From assembly GCA_015680685.1 (NCBI GenBank), contig MNCI01013895.1, positions 802,920-866,919 of the forward strand: DNA of 64,000 bases, in the 5' to 3' direction. The translations under genes and the position numbers were made by a program. Below are positions 1 to 11,889 of this stretch, one piece after another; the first letter of the stretch is position 1, and the number at the start of each line of letters is the position of its first letter. This stretch comes from Gnetum montanum (lineage: Eukaryota > Streptophyta > Gnetopsida > Gnetales > Gnetaceae). A model generated the notes under the pieces. It saw nothing but the letters and a program-made list of their open reading frames with translations. It had not been told where the DNA came from and did not search any database.

Positions 1-255
1 TTCAACCCCTACAGATTCTTGTATACCGATACCACCATTATTTCTCCATAAAATACCAAGTCCTCTTCTTGTACTTTGATTTGTTTCAACCAACCTCCAA
101 GTATTGGCACTGGATTCGTTGGAGTTGAAGTTCAGTGCATCTATCAAAGTCCTTTCTACTGGGCTTTTAGCATCAAAAATAGGATTATGATGCTGAGATA
201 TTGTATTCAACTCCTTACTAAATATCGCAAATGTCAACAACCTCAAAAAAGCCGA
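1..255 (-). CDS. Open frame running off the left edge, exon-like, unidentified
   Basis: About 85 minus-strand codons read without a stop up to the window edge. An in-frame TAA lies just upstream at 258-256, so a true exon would have to begin inside the frame. A good acceptor-like TTTAG (AG at 219-218) is available there. The translation has balanced, protein-like composition, unlike the stop-ridden retrotransposon frames elsewhere; it includes WRLVETNQ and GLGILWRNNGGIGIQ. I do not recognise the family. The AG placement and open frame fit the internal exon of a host gene continuing to the left, but no ATG or donor can be tested here. A chance frame is possible, though less likely at this length in AT-rich DNA. 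Confidence 0.3.
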
Positions 256-540
256 TTAATAATTCATTAAAAGAATATTTTTTATTACCTTGAAAGTGTT
301 TTCCTCTTCAGTAAAGTCTGAGTTTCAGGTATTTCATAGATATTTTTGTCAACGTGAGTGAAATTTGACATTCCTCTAATTGATGGATGATCCTTCACCT
401 GCCACAATACAATGCCAAAATGATCAAACTTAGAAATCCTAGTGAAATTTTTAAAAGTTTCACTTGCATCATTTGATACAAAGTATTGCTACAGGAACTG
501 CGTTGATGCACAAAATTCAGTCATAAATCAACAGGCCTCG

Positions 541-1270
541 CGACATTATCCCAAAGTGTTTATGCACAGTAAACTTTTTGGTCAATTTCGTCGTCACGTG
601 AACACACGCAACGACCAAAATTCTTCTGCTCATGCTGTGCTGCTGGCGACTCTCGGTCAAACGCAGGTTTGAATCCGAAAAACTGCACTCCATCGTGAAT
701 GCCGCACCTTCTTAATGCAAGCTTTTGCGCACTTGGCCAAAACGGAAGCAAAAATGGGCGCAACCACAGTGGCATCGGCTCTGGCGGTTGTCATGTTTTC
801 ATTTTTGTTCTGTTTCATGCGGGCGCAAGGGCAGAAGCTAGGGTTTGAGTGCAGTGCAGCAATGAAGGGAAAATCATGCTGATATGTGGTGATGTTGCGG
901 ATCCAGAAATACGATCACGTGCCAAGCATAGCCGAGATCGTAGGGCTGTTCGGGCTTACCGCGAATCGAGGTGCCGTTGTGTATAAATAGAGCTGCTTGC
1001 GTTGTTTCAGGATCATAGACCAACCCACTGTTTTGCTGAAGTGGAATCCAAAATGGACGCAGGTGTTGACATCCATCGGGCAACGTTGGAGACAAAAAGA
1101 GTAATAAGAAAATAAGAGCAGCAGCGAATGTGCATATGAATGGATGAAGAAGGAATAAATATAGTATTATTATTTGTAGGCTAAGGTAGCGTCGCTGTGC
1201 TCTGTGCAGTGTAGCAGGCCTCGATCGATTTGATATAAGGCATCGTCTGGCCTGGCTTGCAAGAAATGGT
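541..1270. promoter_or_regulatory. CpG-rich segment with a TATA box
   Basis: This stretch is visibly richer in G+C and in CG dinucleotides than almost any other part of the window, where CG has mostly decayed to TG/CA. It holds two CACGTG (G-box type) words near 594 and 916 and a textbook TATAAATAG at 982-990 on the plus strand. A GTAAGT-type donor lies at 1394. CpG retention suggests DNA that has escaped dense methylation or arrived recently. I infer a host promoter or 5' region, but no downstream ORF of convincing length is attached to it on the plus strand. Confidence 0.25.
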
Positions 1271-1345
1271 ATTCGAAGTTGTAACCAAAGCTTTGATAAG
1301 TACATTCAATTCTTTCATCTGCTTACAGCAGATAAGTTGCAAGTT

Positions 1346-1564
1346 TCAGTCATCTGCTTCACGATCGTTGAGAGCCTCATGGATTTTCTCTTTGTAAGTA
1401 TCACATTCTCTCTCTCTGTCTGCAGTGCTTTCAATTCTTGATATGGTTTTCTTGATCATTGTCTGTACAGTCAATTCCCCCACAACATGCACAATGTTGC
1501 AGGTGCCCTCTTCTTTCTTAGCGACGGCATTGGCAACTTCCTTAGCAGTTTCTTGGCCAGCACA
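1346..1564 (-). CDS. Terminal-exon-like open frame, helical protein, unidentified
   Basis: The frame gives 72 clean minus-strand codons ending in TGA at 1348-1346, bounded upstream by an in-frame TGA at 1567-1565. The product is Lys/Glu/Ala-rich and predicted by eye to be amphipathic helix (QETAKEVANAVAKKEEG near the start, DREREC and YKEKIHEALNDREADD near the end). The TGA may be a genuine C-terminus, with the upstream end supplied by a splice acceptor. I do not recognise the family. It lies next to the CpG-rich segment and is on the same strand as the left-edge frame, so both may be pieces of one host gene or gene fragment. It could also be transduced sequence in a mobile element. Confidence 0.35.
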   Translation of the reverse strand, partial: CAGQETAKEVANAVAKKEEGTCNIVHVVGELTVQTMIKKTISRIESTADRERECDTYKEKIHEALNDREADD

Positions 1565-1807
1565 TCAAAGCAAAGGCATGGTTCATAAATAGAGAAGTAT
1601 GCAACAGAGGTAACCTTTCATATAAAAAGATGCAACCTTTTATGACACCTCAAAGTTATGCACGGCGTTACCGAAATGGCCTGTTGGAAAGCATTATGCA
1701 CGACGTTATGGCCTATTTGGAATTTTAGTTACACGTCAGCATTGTGCAAAATGGGCCGTGGGAAAGTCAACATTTGTCAGCGTTACGCACAAAAAATTAG
1801 CATTACT

Positions 1808-2224
1808 GAATTAGTGTATATGAGAAAGAGTTTGCAGATCAAAAGGATGCTTTGCAAAAGCTACAAGTGGTAAACTTAGAGTTAGAGGTGGTCAAAGTTA
1901 GTTATTAGGGACAAAACGATGTAGCCTCAAACCTAGCTCAAAGATTGATAGATTATCATAAGCTCAGAGACAAAGCTAGGGCTTTCAAGGAAGAACGACA
2001 GTAGTTCATAGGATGGTATGTAAAGGCATCAGATGTTTTCGCAACTGCCATGTCTTTGTGATGTACCAGTGCCACCACACATTAGTATAGTATCCTGGAT
2101 GATGCATGACCCAAGGATGGAAGAAGAGAAGTTGTAGGCATTTCTTAATTGCTACAAATTTCAATGGCCTGGTGACAAAGGGAAGTAGCTAATAGAAAAG
2201 CCACCACCTCCGGACATCACATGA
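1808..2224 (+). pseudogene. ORF3 tail of an Athila-like element (element 0)
   Basis: Translation of this stretch aligns by eye with the C-terminal end of ORF3 in element B (61,470-61,878). Shared features are a heptad-like stretch with LELEVVKVSY, the block NLAQRLIDYHKLRDKA, then a WYVKA motif and a final short Pro-rich tail ending in TGA. Several stops interrupt it. Only the C-terminal part remains; the 5' boundary near 1808 abuts unrelated DNA with repeated GTTATGCAC words. It precedes the polypurine tract and LTR of the same element. Confidence 0.6.
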
Positions 2225-2423
2225 GCTTTCTAGTTTTATTCTTTGTTTTGTTTTGTAATGATGTGTCCTATTTTTGTATTACACCACAACGACATGCAAA
2301 GTGTCAATTGCTTTGTTCATTATTTACGTCAGCCAATAATATCATACCTACCCAATATTTTGTAAAGAACTTGTTCCTCATCTTGTTTACTCAAGGATGT
2401 GTTTTCATTAAATCATGGAGGTA

Positions 2424-3297
2424 TGATGAGTTGTCATCTGGTAGGCCCCAACATTAGATACACGATGTTCAAGCCCCAACATCAAAGACAATAAGTGACA
2501 TCAAATATTCAATGTTGCCTCTCCTAGGCTGGCATATAAATACAACACTTGGGCACCTAGTTGACATACATAGATAGAAGGTAGAAATAGAAGATAGTTT
2601 TAGATTTCAATTTTCTTTCCTTAAAGTTTGTCATTCCCAATGCATGCCCACAGTATGATGTTTGTAATCATATGACACCTTTGTTCAAGTGTGACGTACT
2701 TAGACATGTTACATGATTAGTAATAAAGATCAAGATTACTTCCATCATTGCAACATCCACTTAGATTATTGTTGCTTTTAATTGTTAATTATTTACTACT
2801 TTCTTTAGTTAAATGTTTCAATTTATTACTATTTACTATTCCTATTATTAAGTAGAATGCATACACCTTAATCACAAGTGTTTAAGTGTAGATACTTGGT
2901 AATCCAAAGGTGTATTGTCTAGCATAACCAGTGACATACACTTGGTAATCCCAGAAGTAGTCTCTAGAAGTCCAAGATGTATACAAATGATTAAGAGCGA
3001 ATACTCATCGCACTTAGGTTAGTTAGATTTCACTTTCCATTATCCATTAGATTAATTAATTTACCCTTTTTATCATCATCAGGAGTAGCATAGAAATTAG
3101 ACAACATCATATGCCTCACTTTGAACTAAACCATACATGACAAAGCTACCACTAGTCCAAGTGGAAAGACAACAAACTACAAATAGAGCATAACAATCTA
3201 GATGCCACAACTAGTCCCATCCATGGAATTTCACTAGATCATGAATAGAGACTTTTGATTCATATGGTTGGACATAGGGGTACCTCACCACTCATTA
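2424..3297 (+). repeat. 3' LTR of element 0
   Basis: The LTR starts TGATGAG directly after the purine-rich ATCATGGAGGTA, which is the polypurine tract context seen before every sense LTR here. It ends with the family signature GGGGTACCTCACCACTCATTA. It contains a TATAAATA near 2537 and the R-region AATAAAGAT near 2721. About four bases separate its end from the 5' LTR of element A. Confidence 0.75.
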
Positions 3298-3301
3298 GTC
3301 A

Positions 3302-4087
3302 TGATCATAGGCTGCATCAACAAGATCCCATTAACATGATCTCATCAACATGATCCCATCATAGTGTTTATCTTTGCCTATAAATACATACTCACCAACT
3401 GCATTTATGGCAATCCAAAAGTTAGTAGTAGCAAAGCTCTTGCATTTTGTTCATTTAAAAGTTAGAATGTTTTCTAAGTACCCACAATAGGAGTGAGAAG
3501 TGTATGGATCTTTATTCCAATATTGATGTACCTGAGCACTTCAGTGTGATCAGCAATAAAGATGAGCTTTTTTCATAAACCTTGCAGCACTTGGATTTAG
3601 CTTAATATTTAATTAACGCATTTATATTTCATGCACTTTACTTTAATGCATTTTAACTAAGTAATTAATAGCAATTAAATAACACACATAAGTGCAATCA
3701 CTTCAAGCATACAGTAATGCTTGGTAAGTTAGTGGCATTGTAACATGTTTAGGATGTGTATGGAAAGTGGAAATATATACTTATATTAGGATTTGTTATG
3801 GACTAGTTAGTTAATTAGTTTCATTGAACGTTAAATTACTTTATCTTAGCACTTAGGCAAGTTTAGATGAAAAACATAAAATGATAAAAAAATCATATGC
3901 CTCAGTAACACTTAACCATACCATTAAGCCTCACAAGTGGGACTAAAAGACAATGATCATGTTCATTATGATCCACTGCCTAGACTCAATGCACCTAGAG
4001 AACTAAAGTCTACTAAATTCAACTGGATCACTTAGTGAATGCTAGTGATTCGTATGGTTGGGCGTAGGGACTACTTGCTGCTCATCA
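3302..4087 (+). repeat. 5' LTR of element A
   Basis: Pairs along its whole length with the LTR at 15,556-16,375. The first bases are slightly deleted relative to that copy. TATAAATA lies at 3379-3386 and the polyadenylation-type AATAAA at 3555-3560, placing the R region between them. It ends CTCATCA, one base before the primer binding site. U3 carries repeated GATCCCAT/GATCTCAT words. Confidence 0.85.
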
Positions 4088-4088
4088 T

Positions 4089-4106
4089 TGGCGCTATTGC
4101 TAGGGA
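4089..4106 (+). other. Primer binding site, tRNA-Asp type
   Basis: TGGCGCTATTGCTAGGGA matches the complement of the plant tRNA-Asp 3' end (TGGCGCCGTTGCCGGGGA) at 14 of 18 positions. All four differences are transitions and fall on the two internal CG dinucleotides, both converted from CG to TA. It starts one base after the LTR end. Confidence 0.85.
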
Positions 4107-4235
4107 ATTTAGTTAGCTTTGTGCACTATCTATGAGTTAGTGAAATTATTCAAGGATGTTGTGATGAAACTGTTAAAAGTTAAATCATTAAATTAATAAA
4201 AAATATTATAAGCACACTATTATCAAAATTCTAAA

Positions 4236-6210
4236 ATGGCTTCTTCTTGCAAAGAAGAATCTTTGCCATGAAACAAGTAAGGTTCTAATGCACAACAAGA
4301 GGACCGAAGAGCACCTATGCCTCAACAATGCCCAAGAGGATCCTTATACTCTAGATTTCACCTTCATCCTACACAAGGATGATCAAATGCAGTGGTGGAA
4401 CATGGAGGACAACATTATGTTGCTACTCGATCGCTTTTTTCCTGCAATGCTCCTTCACAGCCTCATGAAGTTAGGCATTGTAGGACTTAACGTTGAATAT
4501 GCTATGCATGATCATGAATATCAGGACTACAATCCCATTGGAGCACAATGCAAGAGATATTAACAAGCAAAAGCTTGGTATGAGAATTTGAAGGGGAAAT
4601 AGTTCACAAACCCCTTAATCTTACTAGGCCAACAAGAGGGGAATGGTCCATTTTTGAGAAGCTCCTAATTCACTAATTCTCCCCCTATCCTCAATGATGA
4701 ATAGGCCTTGAACCAAAATCTACACTCCATTGTAGATAATCTTGGTTTGGTGAAAATTGGGTCCCATAATCACAAGGGATCTAAAGGAGGGGATCATGGT
4801 AGGAGTAGTGATAAGCATCACAATAATGATAAACATGGTGATCATGTCCCTGATTGATAGAAAGGGGGTAGTTGACACCACACTACTACTAGTGGTGGCT
4901 CTCCTTCCCTTACATGTTCATCATCCTCATTCTCATCTTCTCCCTCTTCAAAATCCAACCATAGCCTCAAACATGGTAGAGATTATGATGGAGATGACCA
5001 ACAGGATAGGAATGATCATAGATCTAATCGAAATAGCAGAGATGTAGGGCATGGGCATTCAAAGGAGGTTCATCATCACGAATGAAGGGATAGCAGGGGG
5101 CATCATAAACATCATGGCCTTGGAGACTGCCATGACTATGATGAGCCCTTTCTTGTGACTAGGAACATCATAAACATCACAAAGGCAATGAGAATCCCAA
5201 TAATGCATGTGAAAGATAGTCGCATTAAGCAACTAGATATGAAGAATATTTCTAAGTTTGAAGGGGGATACAATTCATATCCACAAAATTACCTTCAAGC
5301 CTTTCATAATGCCTATCCCTTACAAAACATTGAGAACAAATGGAAAGTGTTAAAGTTGTTTCCAAGGACACTGATCAAGGAAGTAGAAAGTTGGCATCCA
5401 CCTTTGGGGCTTGAATTAATCATACAATGGAGTACAATGCTTGAACTCTTTAATGACAAATATCAAATATAATCTTGAGTGTCCAATTTTAGAAAGCAAA
5501 TCAAAGGATGGAGGCAAGAAGCACATGAATCCTTGGATGCAGATATGGATAGGTACTATTCTCTCTTGCACCGATGCCCTGTCCATGATTTTTCTCAAAG
5601 TGAATAGCTTCGCCATATCATAGATGGACTTTTATCTAAAACAAGGAGAACCCTTGGGGTCTATGCCCAAGGAAGTCTCTCAAAATTAAGGATCCATTAG
5701 ATCCAAAGGCTAATAGAGTAGGTTGTCAAAGAAGAAGGAGAGTTGAGAAAGAGGGAAATTACAAAGAAGTATAACTAGGATCCTTCCATCCAAAAATGTA
5801 AGGTTTAGTTTTGTGATAATGAGGAGGAGACACCATGTGATGAGGTGGTGCAACGTAAGACCTTGCTAATTGAAAAATCTATTTTTGAAATTAACGCTAA
5901 GGTAGATAAGATGTGGGAATCTTTGGATGAAAAGTTCCAAACCACTCTAAAAATAGTAGAAGAATCCAAAGAGCAAAGTAGTAATCGTGATAGTAAGAGA
6001 AGGAAGTAAGCTAAATGTGCCCAACAAAGGAGTAAGTGCAAGGCTGCTATAGTAGAGGAGGTTGTGAAATCTAAAATAGATGATCATGGTGGGTGTGACA
6101 TTTGCTAATATGAACATCTTAAGGGATGTTACCTCATTGTATCATACTTACAAGAGTCTAGGGTGTATGCTCGAAATTCTAGATTGGTGAGAAGGCAAGC
6201 ACCCAAATGA
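4236..6210 (+). pseudogene. gag of element A (broken)
   Basis: The reading starts at an ATG about 130 bp after the PBS and is interrupted by stops and frameshifts. The conserved core lies around 5160-5470, with RIKQLDMKNISKFEGGYNS and then LKLFPRTL and WSTMLELFND. This is the capsid region of plant Athila-type gag (Retrotrans_gag family). The nucleocapsid knuckle near 6094-6129 reads C-x2-C-x3-H-x4-C, with one stop inside, and the same motif occurs in elements B and I. Product role, from family knowledge: structural protein that packages element RNA into cytoplasmic particles. It can no longer be made. Confidence 0.8.
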
Positions 6211-6720
6211 TTGCCTTACCCTCAAGGTAATCCTAGGTAGTTCCACCAACAATCCTACTATTAGAGTGGAGCTCCACCACAACCTTATGAGCAATATTAG
6301 TAGTGGTAGGATCCACAATCATGGGGAATGGCACCACCAAGATAGCAATACCCTTACTAGTAGCAAGATTCCTATGGGTACTACATTCAACAATCCATTT
6401 CTCTGCATGAGGTTTCTAGTCATGCCTCTTTCCAGTGTCACTACTACCCTCTTGAGTATTATAGAGCTTAATCTCTATCTCCCATAGGGGAATCATCATA
6501 TCCATATCAACCTTGTCATTCTTCTACACATGTTATTTTGCCCTCAACACAACTACCACCTTCTCCATTAATGTAAGGTGAAATTCCAACCCAGCTATAG
6601 CAACGTAATGCTACAAGGGTTGTTAACCTATAATTGGCTCTTCAGCCGAGTGGTTTGGAAAACAAACCCTAGAAGAGATCCTTTTTCTAAACTAACATTC
6701 CTACAAAGCCATCACAGATG
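6211..6720 (+). pseudogene. Pro/Tyr/Gln-rich linker between gag and protease (element A)
   Basis: After the zinc knuckle the frame becomes rich in Pro, Tyr, Gln and Ser (for example GAPPQPYEQY), with many TAG stops where Gln is expected. Element B has a comparable Pro/Ser/His/Tyr-rich stretch after its knuckle and element I an Asn-rich one, so a low-complexity linker is a family trait. No catalytic motif is visible. Confidence 0.5.
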
Positions 6721-9700
6721 CAAGTGGCTGATCACCCTAATCCTCCCTCATCCTCTATAAATCCATCTAAGTTCCCTTCAAATCAAACATCTTCCAAGAT
6801 CCATACTATCATGTTGATCCATGTAATCATAGATTGGATCAAGGCTGGCCACCTTCTTAGGAAAAGAACTAATCCTAGAAGTCCTATAATCTACTTGCAA
6901 ATCACTGGGAATGAGCCTTACAAGGCTCTTTTTGATTCAATTTCTAGATTTGATCTAATTTCTCATGAGATGTATAAGGCCTAAAACCTACCTCCACTCA
7001 AGAAGAGCTATGTCCATCCTAAGTTGGTTGATCAGTCAATCACCCTTCCTTTGGGACTAGTAAAGAACATCATGACCACAATTTGTGGGTGGTCCTATCC
7101 TACTGATTTCTTGGTGATCTGAGTCAATAACTACAAGGGGAACTTTTCAATCATTATGGAAAGAGCTAAGCTCAGTACTATTGATGCACTACTAGGCATT
7201 AGAGACCTCTCCTTGGAGATTTCCAAGGAAAACGATTTTGGAAAAGTAGAGAGGAAGTGTGTTATATAAATCACATATAGTGACACAAGGTAAAACTATG
7301 TGCAAAAATTATGGTCTATGAAAAGTAGAAAAATCACAACATGCAAGCAGTGTGCAAATGTGTCTAAAATTCAAAGGTGCCTATACGTAGTAGCCACAAA
7401 ATAGGAGGGCATCTAGTGGATGAGTACTAAGCCTAAAAGTAGTTCAACAATGTGCATGGAAATAGCTAAAAGCCTAACTAATGCATACATCAAAAGCATG
7501 GATGAGATGAAGTAGATCCATTGCCAACTCTCTAATGAACCTAATGATACCTATTGGGGAGAGATGGAAATCCCTAAGAGCTTCAAATAAGAGTCCTTAG
7601 AGTTGAAAACTCTACCAATAGAAATGGAATATGCTTTTCTCAATAATGGTAAGCTAGTTATAATCAATGTCAATCTTGGTCCTAAATAAAAAGAGAAGTT
7701 GTTGAAGGTGGTCAATAAATGGCTAATAGCCTTTGCCTGGTCATATCATGAACTAACTGGAATAAATCCATGGATATGCCAGCATCACATCTATACAGAT
7801 GTCTCCATCAAGCCTAAGAGGCAACTGCAATGGTGGTTTAATCCCAAATTGAAGTAGATCATCAAAGACGAGATTGAACAATCCCTCAAGATAAGGTTCA
7901 TCTATCCTATTATGGACAGTGAGTGGGTTAGCCCACTCATGATTGTGCCAAAGAAAGGTGTCAAGTGCAAGATTTGTATTAACTTCAGGCTGTTGAACAT
8001 GGCAACTTACAAAGATCATTTTCAATTGCCATTTATGGACTAGGTATTAGACACTATCTCTGGGCATTACTTTTACATCTTTCTATATGATTATAGTATA
8101 TATAATCAAATCCATATTGCACCTGAGGATCAAGCCAAAATAATGTTCACAAGTCCCTAGGAAACTTTTGCATATCAAAAGATGTCATTTTGTCTATGCA
8201 ATGCTCCTACAACCTTCTAATGACTTACCTTGAGAATCTTCTAATAGGAGATTGAAAGTGGGATGGTAGACTTCATGGATGACTTCTCCACCTATGGGGC
8301 TACATTTGAGCAAGCCCTAGACCACCTTGAGAAAGTACTAAAAAGGTGTGTGGAGACCAATCTAAGGCTTAATTGGCAAAAGAGCCATTTGATGGTCTAG
8401 GAGGGCATTGTCTTGGGGCATAGGATTTCAAAATAAGGGATTGACATGGACCTTGAAAAAATAAGGATTATCCAAGGAATTACCTACCAACCAAAAACTG
8501 TCAAATATGTCTAGTCATTCATTGGACACACTAGCTACTACTAGTGCTTCATATAGAATTTCTCTTAGATCACTAAACCATTGGTGGAGGTTACAAAAAA
8601 GGATGCTCCATTTATCTAGATCAAGGAATGCTAGAATGCATTCCAAAGACTCAAATAAAAGCTCATGGAAACCCTAATTCTATGAGCACCTGATTGGTCC
8701 AAGCCCTTTCATATCATGATCAATGCATTAAATTATGCTTTGGGAGTTGTGCTTAAATAGTTGAATGATCAAAAATGTCCATATTACATCCATTGTGCAA
8801 GCCGAAGCATTGTGGGTGCACAACTAAACTACATAATAATAAAGAAGGAATTGATGGTGGTGGCATTTGCCTTGCATAACTTTAGGTACTATGTGCTTGG
8901 ATATAAGGTGTTTGTGCACACTAACCATAGTGTAATTTTCTTTCTCATGAAAAAATCAACGGTGAGCCCTCATGTCATATGGTGGCTTATGATCTTATAG
9001 GAATTCAATCTCACAATGGTAGATTGAAAGGGGATCAAGAATGTGGTAGCTAACTACTTATCTCAATTATGATGGGACAAAAAAGAGGAGGAGAGCCCAC
9101 TCTCTAATCAATTTCCTAATGAACCGCTCTTTTCTAGTGCAATAAACAAACAAGTGCCTAATTAGCCAAATTGGTACGATGGCATTCTTACCTATCTTCT
9201 CACTTAGAAGATGCCACTAGAGTTGGATAACAAGAAGAAAAAAATTTCTCATCAAGTCAAATGCTTCATGGAGATTAAAGGACACCTTTACAAAGTGAGT
9301 GCTAATGACTTGATTTGTTGGTGTGTTCTTGATGTTGATCAATTGTGCATCCTCTAGGATGCTCATGAGGATCCTTGTGGGAACCACTATGTAGGGAGGT
9401 GCACAGTCATTAAGATCTTGATGGTAGGGTATTACTAGCCAACACTCTTCAGGAACTCTCACCATTTCATCCAACCATTATAGCCCTTCGATATCTAAGG
9501 CATTAACTTCATGGGTCCCATCATACCCATGTTAAATGAAAAGATATACATCATCATCACAGTTGATTACTACACAAAATGGATAGAAGCAGCAACCATC
9601 AACAATTGTACATCTTCTACTACTATTTAGTTTGTATAACAAAATGTTATAAATAGGTTTAGGATGCCACATGCACTGATTTCTGATAATGGTACTCATT

Positions 9701-10320
9701 TTATAGGCACAATCTTTCAAAAGCTCATGCAATGCTTGGGGGTTGAACATTAATTAATAACATCCTATTACCCCCAAGCCAATGGTCAAGTAGAGATCAC
9801 AAATAGGGAAATCACTAAGATCCTAATAAGAACAATTAGCAAATATAGGAAGGACTAGAGCACAAAACTCAACGATGCCTTTGTACCTACCACTGAACTT
9901 GGAGACTTCCTATAGGCTACTCTCCTTATGAGCTAGTGTATGGTAAATTGCCAATACCTCTAATCTAATCCGAGCTCCATACACTTTCAACACCTTGTGA
10001 CCTTGATCTTAACCTAGCATAAAAAGAAAGACTAATCAACCTCAATGTGCTACATGAGAATTGACTAGTGGCCCTATCCTTAAATGAAGTGTATAAGGCA
10101 TTCAACAGGCAACACCATGACCTTAAAATCAGGAATGTAAAATCTCAACTAGGCGATAAGGCCCTTTATCGGAACCCCACACACATACCTCAACATACCA
10201 AATTCTAAATGTTGTGGGAAGGGCCTTATATCCTTTATGAAACCTTTCCTTCTGGGGCCATGTGGATCTACAAACCTAAAAGCCCAAACAAGAGACTACT
10301 AGTCAACATGCAATAAATAA
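6721..10320 (+). pseudogene. pol of element A: protease, RT, RNase H, integrase (broken)
   Basis: Protease: LFDSISRFDLIS around 6928-6965, with the active-site Asp kept but the following Thr/Ser-Gly changed. RT from about 7795: WVSPLMIVPKKG, DHFQLPFMD and FMDD at 8272-8283, with both catalytic Asp present. RNase H about 8695-9070: the first catalytic Asp is now Asn (MINALNYALG) and HTNH replaces YTDH. Integrase about 9240-10020: the His-His half of the zinc finger is visible and the CxxC half lost; the first core Asp is Asn (GINFMGP), while ISDNGTHF and GQVE keep the second Asp and the Glu. There are about 21 stops between 7740 and 9080, some 13 of them TAG. Family role: makes and inserts the element's cDNA. 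It is inactive. Confidence 0.85.
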
Positions 10321-11880
10321 AACCTTTCCATGAGCTTAAGAGACCTAGTGACAATAATACCTTCTCAAATGAACAAGCACACTCAATATTTTGAATCTTC
10401 TCTTTCCAACTTAGTCATAAAGGAGATCATACAAAGTGACTCCTTAGTTTTTCATTTTTCTATTTTTTTTTCATTTTTTATTTTACACCATTGTTTGTAT
10501 GTTTTCTCTTTCTTGAATATTTTATAATTTCTTCTATATTTTACCTTATTTTGATTGGTGTATTTCTAATATTTTCCTTATGTTTGTTTTCTTTTCATTT
10601 ATTACTAGAAGGATATAATGTAACTGTAGTTGTTAATTGATGGTGGCTTGTACTAAAATGTATTTAATTGATAATGTTTGGATTCTACCTTTGAATTTTG
10701 GTGTTAATCACTAAGACATGTTTCTTTTCATGATTACAAGTAGTGAGTTCATGACGTCCACCCATCCACAAAATTCTATGGTGTTCCTTGTTTTAGAAAT
10801 ATGAGGTGCCTTCCTTAATGAAACTTTTAATGAATTTGTGACCTTGGTAGTTTTCAAACTTGGAAAGAGTTAAATGAATAGATAAGAGTGTGGCTTTAAG
10901 GGGATTTGACACTTTTTGTATTTGCCTATCCTTTGTGGTGCATCAATATTCTCACGAGTCCTTTACCATCCCTATGTCAACCAATAATAGGAAGCTAAGT
11001 CTTTGCATGGTGTAGTTACCATCAAAAATAAAATGCAAGAAATCCATAAAAATATAAAACTTTTAAAAAGGGGGGGAAGAGAAAGAGAGAGAGAATAAGA
11101 TGGAAATTCAAAGCACATCCCTTAGACAAAATAATGGACTACAAGCACTAGTTATGGAACTAGAAAGATATGTTAGCCATGCTTGAAGGTCCCTTGTAAC
11201 TAAGGTTCTTCTTACTTCTTGCTTCTCTTTTTTTCTCTTTAGGAATGGTGATTGATTTATGGGAGTATTCATGTGCCCTAGGGGTGGGTAGGTTGGAAAG
11301 TGTCAATGCAAAGTCACTAGAAGAGGATGGTTTAATTCAGACTAAGGATGATCATTGTCAAGTCATTTAATCGCAAAATCCACAAAGGACTTCATGTGAC
11401 CATAATACGGATCTTTATTCCACCCTCTAGCTCATCCATCTCTACTATTCAAAACTCATCTCACTACCATTGTTATGTTTTAATCAATGTCTTAGTTTAA
11501 TACATTAAAATTCTTATGTAGTTTCTTTCCAAATTTGATCCTTAACTTGTCATAACCATTAGTCAAACATGGGGTCCACAAATTCCTTGGGTTCAAAGAT
11601 ATGCAAGGGCATTAAGGGCCTGAGCTTGCTATGGGGAGGATCCACTTGCATATTCCTTAGTTGGGCTAGTTAATTTCCTTATTCTTAGGCATTTTTTCTT
11701 TCAAAATCTTTTGCATTCCACATTAGTTATGTCTAGTTCTGTGCTCCTTTATGATATTTCTCCACATTCTCCCAATTCAAACTCCATTTTTATAAACCAT
11801 CACATCCTCTTCGTGCATTTCATCATGGTCAAAGCTTCCTAGGATTCCATTAGACTCCAATTTGACATAAAAAACTCTTT
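10321..11880 (+). other. Non-coding spacer after pol (element A)
   Basis: This begins with a T-rich tract at 10,440-10,620, followed by sequence without coding signal. Landmarks are shared with element B at 57,050-58,200: the T-rich tract, a CATCCACCCAT-like word, and ATGGGGAGGATCCACTTGC near 11,630 (also near 27,210 in element D). A GA-rich run lies at 11,068-11,096. No ORF is supported. Confidence 0.55.
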
Positions 11881-11889
11881 TTTTAATTG

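Noticed and set aside
874-1305. 143-codon minus-strand open frame as a gene
   Set aside because: Length partly reflects the CG-rich composition; it is Leu/Phe-rich in the middle and shows no family motif, and competing frames in the same DNA look equally good.
1600-1800. Repeated GTTATGCAC / GTTACGCAC words as ends of a DNA transposon
   Set aside because: Copies are in direct rather than inverted orientation and no target duplication or transposase is present.
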